From assembly GCA_045591985.1 (NCBI GenBank), contig JAZNTV010000031.1, forward strand, positions 1 through 56,284: DNA of 56,284 bases. The letters run 5' to 3'. Positions 42,631-50,404 of the stretch are shown here, piece after piece; the stretch's first letter is position 1, and every line of letters starts with the position of its first letter. Below the pieces are notes generated by a model, which was given only the letters and a program-made list of their open reading frames with translations, did no database searches and was not told where the DNA came from. This stretch comes from SIG588 sp045591985 (lineage in GTDB: Bacteria; Bacillota; Clostridia; Oscillospirales; Acutalibacteraceae). A program made the translations under genes and the position numbers.

Positions 42631-42659
42631 TTTACAATTTCGAAACAATGCGGTATACT
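42631..42659 (+). promoter_or_regulatory. Promoter of the AEC transporter gene
   Basis: TTTACA (42631-42636), 17 bp, then TATACT (42654-42659). It diverges from the metallophosphoesterase promoter with 16 bp between the -35 elements. Confidence 0.82.
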
Positions 42660-42683
42660 GTCCTGTGAATGGAGAGTGACCGT

Positions 42684-43589
42684 ATGATCGTTGTATTGGA
42701 ACAGGTGTTGGTACTGTTTTTATTTTCGGCGGCAGGGTTTGTGCTGACACGTTGCGGTGTGACCGATGGCGCACACGGCGGCCTGTTGTCCAAACTGTTG
42801 GTATACGTATTTTTACCCTGTAACGTGTTCAAGACATTTGCTACCCGTTTTACGGCGGTCTATCTTCAAGAACACGGCATCGAAATGTTGATCTCGCTTG
42901 CCGTGCTGATCGTGGTGGCAACGGCGGCTCATTTTGCAGGCCGCCTGCTCGGGCGCGAGCGATACGAAGGGCGGGTATATGCCTATTCGATGGTGGTGCC
43001 GAATGCGGGATATATGGGGTATGCTTTGGCGGAAAGTCTGCTTGGATCGGCGGCACTGCTCAGTATGATGCTCTTTAATTTGCCCGTTTCGGTATATACC
43101 TATACTGTCGGATTTTGTATGCTGACCAAACGACGGTTATCCTTCCGCAAACTGTGCAATCCCGTGATCCTCTCGATGTTGCTCGGCATGGCGGCGGGTT
43201 TGCTCGCATTGCCGTTGCCCGCCGTGCTTGCCGAAGCGCTTGATACAGCGGCGGGGTGTATGGCACCGACCGCCATGTTGCTCACAGGTATTGTGGTGGC
43301 GGGATACCCCTTTGCTTCCCTGCTCACCAATTGGCGCACATGGGTGGTTACCGCTGTTCGTTTGTTTGTGTTGCCGATAGCGGTGGGCGGTGCGCTGTGG
43401 TTGCTCGTTTCGCCCGCGGTGGCACAAACGGCGGTGCTTATCTATGCGATGCCGTGCGGGCTCAACAGCGTGGTGTTCCCGAAATCGGTTGGGGAGAACT
43501 GCACCTATGGCGCAAGTTTGGCACTGATCTCCTGCGTATGCGCCTGCGTGAGCATTCCGCTGGTGTTTGCGCTGTTCGGAATAAAATAA
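42684..43589 (+). CDS. AEC family transporter
   Basis: The 301-residue protein has about ten membrane helices of the auxin-efflux-carrier family, which in bacteria moves malate and other carboxylates. FVLTRCGVTDGAHGGLLSKLLVYVFLPCNVFKTF at the start, MVVPNAGYMGYALAESLLG in the middle crossover, and MPCGLNSVVFPKSVGEN near the end are typical. The substrate is unknown. The ATG at 42684 is preferred to that at 42669, because GGAGAGTGA lies upstream of it and the promoter -10 is close to the first ATG. Confidence 0.92.
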   Translation: MIVVLEQVLVLFLFSAAGFVLTRCGVTDGAHGGLLSKLLVYVFLPCNVFKTFATRFTAVYLQEHGIEMLISLAVLIVVATAAHFAGRLLGRERYEGRVYAYSMVVPNAGYMGYALAESLLGSAALLSMMLFNLPVSVYTYTVGFCMLTKRRLSFRKLCNPVILSMLLGMAAGLLALPLPAVLAEALDTAAGCMAPTAMLLTGIVVAGYPFASLLTNWRTWVVTAVRLFVLPIAVGGALWLLVSPAVAQTAVLIYAMPCGLNSVVFPKSVGENCTYGASLALISCVCACVSIPLVFALFGIK

Positions 43590-43613
43590 AATGGATTATC
43601 GATAAATTTCCTC

Positions 43614-43642
43614 TTGATTTTTATACGCATTTGTGTTAGACT
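43614..43642 (+). promoter_or_regulatory. Promoter of tRNA-Gly
   Basis: TTGATT (43614-43619), 17 bp, then TAGACT (43637-43642), about 22 bases before the mature 5' end. Confidence 0.65.
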
Positions 43643-43663
43643 AGGTTTCACACAAATGCACAT

Positions 43664-43737
43664 GCGGCTGTAGTTCATCGGTAGAATAGAAGCTTCCCAA
43701 GCTTCGGAGGTGGGTTCGACTCCCATCAGCCGCTCCA
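43664..43737 (+). tRNA. tRNA-Gly (anticodon CCC)
   Basis: The 7-bp acceptor stem (GCGGCTG with CAGCCGC), a D-arm, an anticodon stem GAAGC/GCTTC with loop TTCCCAA (anticodon CCC), and a T-arm with GGTTCGACTCC can be folded by hand. Discriminator T and an encoded CCA end are present. It decodes GGG. Confidence 0.95.
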
Positions 43738-43776
43738 ACAAAGAAGAACAGACCTTTAGGTCTGTTCTTCTTTGTT
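43737..43776 (+). terminator. Intrinsic terminator of tRNA-Gly
   Basis: A perfect 18-bp stem (43737-43754 with 43759-43776) and a 4-nt loop start at the CCA end. The right arm is itself T-rich, ending CTTCTTTGTT. It may also stop the copA transcript from the other side. Confidence 0.85.
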
Positions 43777-43795
43777 ATAGCAGATATTCGGAGAG

Positions 43796-43884
43796 TCAGA
43801 ACCTCGCATTCCGCAGGAATGCACAAGTGTTTGCGTGCTGTATTTTGGATAAGCACCGCAGATGGTGCAAACACGGGGCTCTGA
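43796..43884. other. Structured intergenic element behind tRNA-Gly
   Basis: The 125 bases between the tRNA terminator and copA hold no gene but a foldable unit. An outer stem (43796-43805 with 43875-43884, 10 bp with one mismatch and one G-T pair) encloses a 7-bp hairpin (43806-43822, GCATTCC/GGAATGC), a 6-bp stem (43827-43832 with 43869-43874) and a 5-bp hairpin inside it (43853-43868). It could be an RNA, a protein-binding palindrome or a small repeat of the genome. Confidence 0.5.
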
Positions 43885-43901
43885 TTCCCGTTGTCTTGTC
43901 T

Positions 43902-46325
43902 TCATGACGTTATCTTTTTCACCTTGTATCCCGCCTTTTTTACGGCGGTGCGAATGGCGGATTCGTCCGCGTTTCCTGTGAGGGTTGCCGTGCCGCTCTC
44001 ATGAGAGACGGCGAGCACCTTCGTGTGTGGCAGGCTTTCAAGTGCTTCGCGCACATGCGCTTCACAGTGGTGACACATCATACCTTTGATATATACGGTC
44101 GTGCCTTCGACGGCGTGGGGGAAACGAAAACGTCCGAGGCGCAGGGCGTTGCTGATAACGCAAAAACTCGACAAACTCATGGCGGCGGCACCGAACATCG
44201 GGTTTAACTCCCATCCGAACAACGGAATGAATACACCTGCCGCAAGCGGGATGCCGACGGTGTTATAAATGAACGCCCAGAAGAGATTTTGACGGATGAT
44301 ACGCAAGGTGGCGCGGCTGAGTCGGATCGCACCGACGGCGTCGGTCAAACGGTTGTGCATCAGCACCACATCGGCGGCATCAATGGCAATATCGGTTCCC
44401 GCGCCGACGGCCAGTCCTACGTCCGCTCGCGTCAGTGCGGGGGCGTCGTTGATACCGTCACCCACCATCGCGACTCGTCCGTTTTCCTGCAGGCGGCGGA
44501 TGACCGCTTCCTTTTCGTCGGGCAGCACCTCGGCAATTACCTCATCCACCCCCGCTGCCGCTGCGATCGCATGAGCAGTGCGGGCGGTGTCGCCCGTGAG
44601 TATCACGGTGTGGAGTCCCATTTTGTGCATCTCCTGCACTGCACGGGCGCTGTCTTCCCGCAACGGGTCGGCCACTGCGAGAATGCCGAGTAATCGACCG
44701 TCCTTGGCGAAATAGAGCGGGGTCTTGCCTTCTTCTGCCAGTGCGGCGGCGGTTTCCGTAAACTGTGGGGGAATCGTGGCAAACCCGCCCACAAAAGCGG
44801 CGTTGCCGCCGCACAGCGGGTGGGAATCCTGCCGCGCCGTAAGACCGTGTCCCGCCACCGCTTCAAAGGCGGTTACGGGCTGTGCGGTGATCCCGCGCGC
44901 TTCGGCGGCGGTAACCACGGCGCGGGCGAGCGGATGCTCGCTTTGGCGTTCGAGTGCGTAGGCGATACCGAGCAATTCCGCCTCTGTGACACCGTCGGTG
45001 GGAATGCAGTCGGTGAGGGCGGGCTGCCCTTCGGTCAGGGTACCTGTTTTGTCCATTATCACCGTGGTTACCCGTCCTGTGATCTCGAGCGCGGCAGCGG
45101 TTTTGAACAAAATACCGTGTTTGGCACCGACCCCGTTGCCCACCATAATGGCCACAGGGGTAGCAAGTCCCAACGCACACGGGCAACTGATGACCAACAC
45201 GGCGATCCCGCGCGACAGGGCAAATCCGACCGTCTGACCGCACAACAACCACACGGCGGCGGTGATAACGGCTATCGTCAGCACCACCGGAACAAATATG
45301 CCTGCCACCGTATCGGCGGTTTTCGCAATAGGCGCTTTGGTGGCCGCCGCATCGCTGACCATACGAATGATCTGCGCGTGGGTGGTGTCTTCACCCACAC
45401 GGGTGGCTTCGCATACCAAAAACCCGTCGCGGTTGACGGTGGCGGCCGAAACCGTGCCGCCTACCGTCTTATCCTGCGGAATACTCTCGCCCGTGAGGGC
45501 GGCTTCATCGACGGCGCCGCCGCCTTCGCGGACAATGCCGTCTACGGGAATGCTTTCTCCGGGACGCACCACAAACCGATCGCCCACCCGTACTGCCGTG
45601 ACGGGTACGGTGATGTCTTCGCCGTCACGACGCACCGTTGCCGTCTGCGGAGCAAGCCGCAGTAAGCCTTTCAGCGCGTCGGTGGTACGCCCTTTCGAGC
45701 GCGCTTCCAACATCTTGCCGAGTGTGATGAGTGTGAGGATCATCGCCGCCGACTCAAAATACAAGTCGTGTGTCGCAGGGTGACCGGCTGTCATACGATA
45801 TAGCGTAAAGACGCTGTATCCGAAGGCGGCACTGCTACCGAGAGATACCAACGTATCCATGTTCGGCGCCAGATGCCGCACCCCCTGTACCCCGCGAAAA
45901 AATACCGCCTGATTCGTCACCATCACGGCTGCCGTGAGTAACAACTGCGTGAGTCCCAACGCAAGCGGTGCGTCGGCGAAGGGAAGAGGCAACCCTACCA
46001 TGCCGCCCATCGAAAGATACATGAGCGGCAACAAAAAGATCAGCGAAGCGATAAAGCGTCGTCTGAGTGCGGTTCGTTCGCCGCGGTTGTCGAGCGAATC
46101 GGACGGTTGCGGCGCGGTCGGAAGGTCATTCGGCACAAACGCACCGTATCCGGCGTTTTGCACCGCGGCAATGACGGCACTGTCTGTTGCTGTGCCCTCT
46201 ACTCCCATGGAATTGGTGAGCAGATTCACATGGCACGCGGTTACCCCCGCTACCGCGCGGACCGCTTTTTCGACACGCGCACTGCAAGCGGAACAGGTCA
46301 TTCCCGTAACGGTAAAGGTTTTCAT
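43902..46325 (-). CDS. copA: Copper-exporting P1B-type ATPase
   Basis: The 807-residue protein exports Cu(I). Residues 1-65 are a heavy-metal-binding domain with GMTCSACSARVEK. The P-type core has TGES in LTGESIPQDKTVGG, the membrane metal site SCPCALGLATPV, the phosphorylation motif DKTGTLTEG and the hinge MVGDGINDAPALTRADVG. Residues 739-807 form a second heavy-metal domain with GMMCHHCEAHVREAL, placed after the last membrane helices instead of beside the first one. It lies 9 bases after csoR and is probably transcribed from the csoR promoter. Confidence 0.96.
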   Translation of the reverse strand: MKTFTVTGMTCSACSARVEKAVRAVAGVTACHVNLLTNSMGVEGTATDSAVIAAVQNAGYGAFVPNDLPTAPQPSDSLDNRGERTALRRRFIASLIFLLPLMYLSMGGMVGLPLPFADAPLALGLTQLLLTAAVMVTNQAVFFRGVQGVRHLAPNMDTLVSLGSSAAFGYSVFTLYRMTAGHPATHDLYFESAAMILTLITLGKMLEARSKGRTTDALKGLLRLAPQTATVRRDGEDITVPVTAVRVGDRFVVRPGESIPVDGIVREGGGAVDEAALTGESIPQDKTVGGTVSAATVNRDGFLVCEATRVGEDTTHAQIIRMVSDAAATKAPIAKTADTVAGIFVPVVLTIAVITAAVWLLCGQTVGFALSRGIAVLVISCPCALGLATPVAIMVGNGVGAKHGILFKTAAALEITGRVTTVIMDKTGTLTEGQPALTDCIPTDGVTEAELLGIAYALERQSEHPLARAVVTAAEARGITAQPVTAFEAVAGHGLTARQDSHPLCGGNAAFVGGFATIPPQFTETAAALAEEGKTPLYFAKDGRLLGILAVADPLREDSARAVQEMHKMGLHTVILTGDTARTAHAIAAAAGVDEVIAEVLPDEKEAVIRRLQENGRVAMVGDGINDAPALTRADVGLAVGAGTDIAIDAADVVLMHNRLTDAVGAIRLSRATLRIIRQNLFWAFIYNTVGIPLAAGVFIPLFGWELNPMFGAAAMSLSSFCVISNALRLGRFRFPHAVEGTTVYIKGMMCHHCEAHVREALESLPHTKVLAVSHESGTATLTGNADESAIRTAVKKAGYKVKKITS

Positions 46326-46334
46326 ACAGTCTCC

Positions 46335-46625
46335 TTATTTCATCAATTTCTGTAAAGTCGTCACCAATTCGTCCAATACGGCGGTGTTGCCCGCCGCCAT
46401 TTCCCGTGTGACGCAGGTTTCGATATGGCGGGTGATGAGTTCGCGGTTGAAGGCGTTTATCGCCGCATTCACTGCGGCCGACTGTGTGAGAATATCCACA
46501 CAGTATGCGTCCTTCTCCACCATGCCGCGCAAACCGCGAATCTGTCCTTCAATACGGTTTAAGCGGTGGATCAACTTTGTGCGTTCTTCTTCCGTACGCA
46601 CGGTATGCGTATGACAACAATCCAT
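46335..46625 (-). CDS. csoR: CsoR family copper-sensing repressor
   Basis: The 96-residue protein is an all-helical DUF156/CsoR-family repressor: KLIHRLNRIEGQIRGLRGMVEKDAYCVDIL followed by NRELITRHIETCV. The Cys-His-Cys set (Cys in AYCVD, then His and Cys in RHIETC) is the Cu(I) site of CsoR. The N-terminus MDCCHTHTVRTEEE adds two Cys and two His that may also bind metal. ATGAGG precedes the ATG at 46625. It heads the csoR-copA operon and probably represses it until copper binds. Confidence 0.94.
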   Translation of the reverse strand: MDCCHTHTVRTEEERTKLIHRLNRIEGQIRGLRGMVEKDAYCVDILTQSAAVNAAINAFNRELITRHIETCVTREMAAGNTAVLDELVTTLQKLMK

Positions 46626-46647
46626 GGTAAACACCTCATAATTCTTT

Positions 46648-46697
46648 ATACCCCCTTGGGGTATATATAGTATATACCCTCATGGGGTATTTGTCAA
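46648..46697 (-). promoter_or_regulatory. csoR-copA promoter with two CsoR-type operators
   Basis: On the minus strand TTGACA (46692-46697), 17 bp, then TATACT (46669-46674). Two 17-bp palindromes of the form ATACCCC-n3-GGGGTAT lie at 46648-46664 and 46674-46690. The second fills the spacer between -35 and -10, the first sits over the transcript start. This pattern matches known CsoR operators (a G-tract palindrome) and would block RNA polymerase when bound. Confidence 0.88.
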
Positions 46698-46713
46698 GAG
46701 GGAAATTTCAGGA

Positions 46714-46742
46714 TTGACAAAACCGTGCGGGCGTGATATAAT
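46714..46742 (+). promoter_or_regulatory. Promoter of the trpB T-box transcript
   Basis: TTGACA (46714-46719), exactly 17 bp, then TATAAT (46737-46742): both hexamers are consensus. It faces away from the csoR promoter, 17 bp from its -35. Confidence 0.95.
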
Positions 46743-46749
46743 CCAATAA

Positions 46750-47022
46750 AACCGAAGAGGAAAAGTGAGTATGCTTTGATACGGTGGTACAGCGATCTGC
46801 GGGCGGTGTAAGCGCAGGACACACGGCAAGGCGGAATGGGTTTCCGAGGGCGACCCGAACACGCGACAGGCGTTGGTAGGGAAGACGGAGAAGACGCTCC
46901 GTTAACAAAGGTCCCGCGTATGTTGGTACGCGTTGAGTGGGCGCATAAGCGCCAAGCAGGGTGGCACCGCAGGAGTAACAGCTCTTGTCCCGGCAGAAAT
47001 AGGCAGGGACAGGGGCTTTTTT
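46750..47022 (+). promoter_or_regulatory. T-box leader, tryptophan type
   Basis: The leader of trpB contains the T-box core GGGTGGCACCGC (46959-46970). The TGGC would pair with a tRNA 3' end GCCA, so the discriminator is G, as in tRNA-Trp. In stem I, AGTA (46768-46771) and GAA (46834-46836) resemble the loop E pair around the specifier; the triplet right after GAA is TGG (46837-46839), the Trp codon. A terminator with a 12-bp stem (46980-46991 with 47006-47017) and six T ends the leader. Uncharged tRNA-Trp should therefore allow trpB transcription. Confidence 0.93.
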
Positions 47023-47053
47023 GCACCCTTCCCCACAAAAAGGAGTTTTGACA

Positions 47054-48430
47054 ATGAACGAGCAAACCATTCCCTACAAGATCTATCTGGAGGAAGACGA
47101 GATCCCGAAGCAGTGGTACAATCTGCGGGCAGACATGAAAAACAAGCCTGCTCCGCTGCTGGATCCCGAAACGATGCAACCGATGAGTGCCGATAAACTG
47201 CGCACGGTATTTTGCGAAGAATTGGTACAACAGGAGTTGGACGATGTAACGCCGTATTTCGATATCCCCGCAGAAATTCGCGACTTTTACAAAATGTATC
47301 GTCCCTCGCCGTTGACACGTGCCTATTATCTTGAAAAGGCGCTCGGCACTCCCGCGAAGATCTATTATAAGTTTGAAGGCGGCAACACAAGCGGCAGTCA
47401 CAAACTCAATTCGGCCATTGCGCAAGCGTATTATGCCAAAAAGCAGGGTCTTCGCGGTGTGACTACCGAAACGGGTGCGGGCCAGTGGGGCACGGCGCTG
47501 TCGATGGCGTGTGCGTATTTCGATCTCGATTGTCGCGTATATATGGTGAAGGTATCGTATGAGCAAAAACCGTTCCGCCGTGAAGTGATGCGGGTATACG
47601 GCGCATCGGTCACACCGTCGCCGTCTGAATCCACGGCGGTAGGACGCAAAATTTTGGAAAAACATCCCGGCACGGGCGGATCGCTCGGCTGCGCCATTTC
47701 GGAAGCGGTGGAAGCGGCGACTGCGACGGAAGGATATCGCTATGTGCTCGGTTCGGTGCTGACGCAGGTAATGCTCCATCAATCCATTATCGGCCTTGAA
47801 ACCAAGACCGCGCTGGATAAATACGGTATCAAACCGGATATTATTATCGGCTGTGCGGGCGGTGGTTCCAATCTCGGCGGTCTGATCGCGCCCTTTATGG
47901 GTGAAAAACTGCGCGGCGAGGCGGATTATCGCTTTATTGCGGTGGAACCCGCCTCGTGTCCCAGCCTTACGCGCGGTCGCTTTGTCTACGATTACTGCGA
48001 CACGGGCGCGGTGTGCCCGCTTGCCAAGATGTATACTCTCGGCAGTAACTTCATTCCTGCAGGCAGTCATGCGGGTGGTCTGCGGTATCACGGTATGAGT
48101 CCCGTGCTGTCGCAATTGTATCACGATGGGTTGATGGAGGCACGCGCTGTGGAACAGACTTCCGTGTTCCGTGCGGCACAACTGTTTGCCCGCACCGAGG
48201 GGACGTTGCCCGCCCCCGAAAGCAGCCACGCGATTCGCGCCGCTATAGACGAGGCTTTGAAATGCAAGGAAACGGGCGAGGAGAAGACCATCGTCTTCGG
48301 CCTTACCGGCACAGGATACTTCGATATGTTCGCGTATCAGCGGTATAACGACGGCGAAATGACCGATCATTTACCGAGCGACGAAGAATTATCCCGCGGA
48401 TTTGAAGGATTGCCGATTTTCGACAGTTGA
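47054..48430 (+). CDS. Tryptophan synthase beta chain-like protein, TrpB2 type
   Basis: The 458-residue protein is a PLP enzyme that makes tryptophan from indole and serine. GGNTSGSHKLNSAIAQ holds the PLP lysine (about residue 117), TETGAGQWGTALSMA the catalytic region, and CAGGGSNLGGL the phosphate-binding loop. Length and the N-terminal extension (KIYLEEDEIPKQWYNLRADM) fit TrpB2 and not the shorter TrpB1 that pairs with TrpA. No trpA or other trp gene is adjacent, so it may salvage free indole. AAAAGGAG precedes the ATG. Transcription is controlled by the T-box leader. Confidence 0.93.
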   Translation: MNEQTIPYKIYLEEDEIPKQWYNLRADMKNKPAPLLDPETMQPMSADKLRTVFCEELVQQELDDVTPYFDIPAEIRDFYKMYRPSPLTRAYYLEKALGTPAKIYYKFEGGNTSGSHKLNSAIAQAYYAKKQGLRGVTTETGAGQWGTALSMACAYFDLDCRVYMVKVSYEQKPFRREVMRVYGASVTPSPSESTAVGRKILEKHPGTGGSLGCAISEAVEAATATEGYRYVLGSVLTQVMLHQSIIGLETKTALDKYGIKPDIIIGCAGGGSNLGGLIAPFMGEKLRGEADYRFIAVEPASCPSLTRGRFVYDYCDTGAVCPLAKMYTLGSNFIPAGSHAGGLRYHGMSPVLSQLYHDGLMEARAVEQTSVFRAAQLFARTEGTLPAPESSHAIRAAIDEALKCKETGEEKTIVFGLTGTGYFDMFAYQRYNDGEMTDHLPSDEELSRGFEGLPIFDS

Positions 48431-48455
48431 CAAACGGGCGGATTTGAGATACAAT
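48427..48455 (+). promoter_or_regulatory. Promoter of the second zinc-ribbon membrane protein
   Basis: TTGACA (48427-48432) overlaps the trpB stop codon; TACAAT (48450-48455) follows at 17 bp. Confidence 0.88.
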
Positions 48456-48496
48456 CGGGTTATAAGGTTAAATCTTTAAAATAAGGAGAGATAACT

Positions 48497-50395
48497 ATGT
48501 TCTGTAAAAACTGTGGCAAAGAGTTGGCCGAGGGCGCGGCGTTTTGCGCTGAGTGCGGTCAGCCGGTTACCCAAGAGGCTCCCGCAGCGGAAACGCCGGT
48601 GGCAGAAATTCCGGTAGAAATGCCTGCCGAAGAGGCGGCATCCGCTGTGCCCGCGGAAGATGTTACTGCGGTCGCGCAGGCGGACGACGGTGCGGCGTTG
48701 CAAGAGGCGGCATCCCCCGCTGAAACGCCTGCTCCCGTGGTCGAAGAAGCTCCCGCGGTGCCGGTTTCGAAGAAACGCCGCTTCCCGTTTAAGTGGGCGA
48801 TCGCGGCGGCGGTCGCAGTGGCGGCGGTCGTGGCGCTGGTGCTGAATATGGGTACCATCGTCGGTTCGGTCATCAAGACTTTCGGTTCGGATACCGACTA
48901 TTACAAGTATGTGGAACTCAAGACCGTGAAAAACGGGACCGATACCGTAACGGACTATTACGGTCTGTTCAAAGACACCTTTACGGATAGCAACCAAAAG
49001 GTGGAAGGCAGTTTCCGTCCCGTGTTGGGCGACGATGCGCAAGAGTTGTTAGAACTTCTGCCTGTCGATATGGAACTGGATTGGCTCAACGATTTAAAAT
49101 TGTCCTATACCAGTAACATCAAAGACGACACCATGATGTTTGAATTGGCGGTCGCAGTAGCCGACGGCGATCCGCTCAAGGCGATTGCCATTATGAACAA
49201 AGCAGACGGCAAGTTGTATGCCGGTCTGCCCTCGGTCGACGACACTTATCTGGAACTTGATATGAACGTTGCGACCGATACCGCCGAGGATGTCATGGAC
49301 AGCGATATGGGCATCGTTGCACCGACCGTGTCGAACAATTCGGTATTGGATACGTTTCTTGGAGATACCGAGCTGACCGATAAGCTGAGCGAACTTCTTC
49401 CGTCCGATAAGGAAATGGATAAGTTGCTGGATCGCTATCTCTCGCTCGTGTTGGATATGGTGGAAGTGGAATCGGCCGAAAGCGTCATCTTGAAGATCGA
49501 CGGCGTGGAGCAATCCTGTACCGAATCGACCATTACCGTTACGCAGAAACTGTGTGCGGATATTATGATTGCCGTAGTGACCGAAGCCAAGACCGATAAG
49601 GACATCAAAGCAATCATCGACGATGCGCAGAAGTTCTTGAATGAACAGAAGCTGGACGAAGAGATCGATCTGTACACCGAGTACGGTAAGGCGATGGATG
49701 AAGCACTGGCCGTGTTGGCCGATCTGAAAGCCACCGCCTCCGACGAAGTCTTCGCCGAAATGAAGACCTATATCAGCAAACAGCACGAGATCATCGGCCG
49801 CCGCGTGGAAGTGTCGGGCCGCGAAGTGTTCTACTATGCAACCGCCAAGAAGGGCAGTGCATTTGCCAGTGAAATGATCGTTGCCAATGCGGTGAAACTC
49901 AGCGGTAAAGGCACCGAAAAGGGCGACGTTGTGAGCGGCGACTTCGAGTTGGAAGTGAACGGCGAAGCGATCATTGAACTGACGGTCAAGGATTTCGATA
50001 AGAGCAAAGCCGAAGAAGGCTATTTGAACGGTTCGTTCCGCATTGCTCCCAAGAAAGCGTTGCTCGAAATGATGGGTGCAGGCAAAGAGGCGACGTTGCT
50101 GCTCAGCACCTACGATCCTTCGCTCGAATTTGTGGCGAAGAACTCGAAGAACGCGACTGAACTGGCGATCAATCTCTACAAAGACGAGTCGTTGTTGGTC
50201 GGCTTGGTGTTCGAAAGTAAGACGAGTAAGGCGGATAAGGTGACTATTCCCGAAAATACGTTGAATGTCACCGACGAAGATTCCGTCATGGAATGGTTCA
50301 ATCAGATCGAAGGCGACACCGTGTCCGAGAAGCTCGAGACCATCGGTGTGCCGGATGAGATCATGGATATTCTGAACGTATTCCTTGCCGGGTAA
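48497..50395 (+). CDS. Zinc-ribbon, single-pass membrane protein
   Basis: The 632-residue protein begins with a zinc ribbon (CKNCGKEL, then CAECGQ), followed by an Ala/Pro/Glu/Val-rich linker (about 28-95), a basic KKRRFPFKW stop and one membrane helix (about 100-120). About 510 residues of unknown extracellular domain come next, rich in Asp, Glu and Lys, with SDKEMDKLLDRYLSLVLDM and a late beta-rich part (GDFELEVNGEAIIELTVKDF). AAGGAGAG precedes the ATG. Nine bases later an ABC exporter operon begins, so it may be part of that system. It shares its plan with the gene at 342-2024. Function unknown. Confidence 0.85.
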   Translation: MFCKNCGKELAEGAAFCAECGQPVTQEAPAAETPVAEIPVEMPAEEAASAVPAEDVTAVAQADDGAALQEAASPAETPAPVVEEAPAVPVSKKRRFPFKWAIAAAVAVAAVVALVLNMGTIVGSVIKTFGSDTDYYKYVELKTVKNGTDTVTDYYGLFKDTFTDSNQKVEGSFRPVLGDDAQELLELLPVDMELDWLNDLKLSYTSNIKDDTMMFELAVAVADGDPLKAIAIMNKADGKLYAGLPSVDDTYLELDMNVATDTAEDVMDSDMGIVAPTVSNNSVLDTFLGDTELTDKLSELLPSDKEMDKLLDRYLSLVLDMVEVESAESVILKIDGVEQSCTESTITVTQKLCADIMIAVVTEAKTDKDIKAIIDDAQKFLNEQKLDEEIDLYTEYGKAMDEALAVLADLKATASDEVFAEMKTYISKQHEIIGRRVEVSGREVFYYATAKKGSAFASEMIVANAVKLSGKGTEKGDVVSGDFELEVNGEAIIELTVKDFDKSKAEEGYLNGSFRIAPKKALLEMMGAGKEATLLLSTYDPSLEFVAKNSKNATELAINLYKDESLLVGLVFESKTSKADKVTIPENTLNVTDEDSVMEWFNQIEGDTVSEKLETIGVPDEIMDILNVFLAG

Positions 50396-50404
50396 AGTGT
50401 AACT

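Noticed and set aside
43641..43874. 77-residue minus-strand frame with AADGSRTHLRSLGS
   Set aside because: It is the antisense translation of tRNA-Gly and its terminator; the phrase is a known sign of a spurious tRNA-derived protein.
43710..43907. 65-residue plus-strand frame across the tRNA-Gly end and the structured element
   Set aside because: It begins inside the tRNA and crosses its terminator, with no ribosome site.
46694..48370. 558-codon minus-strand frame opposite trpB and its leader
   Set aside because: It spans the T-box leader and the promoter and is antisense to a clear TrpB2 protein; the translation is rich in Arg and His as expected for a shadow.
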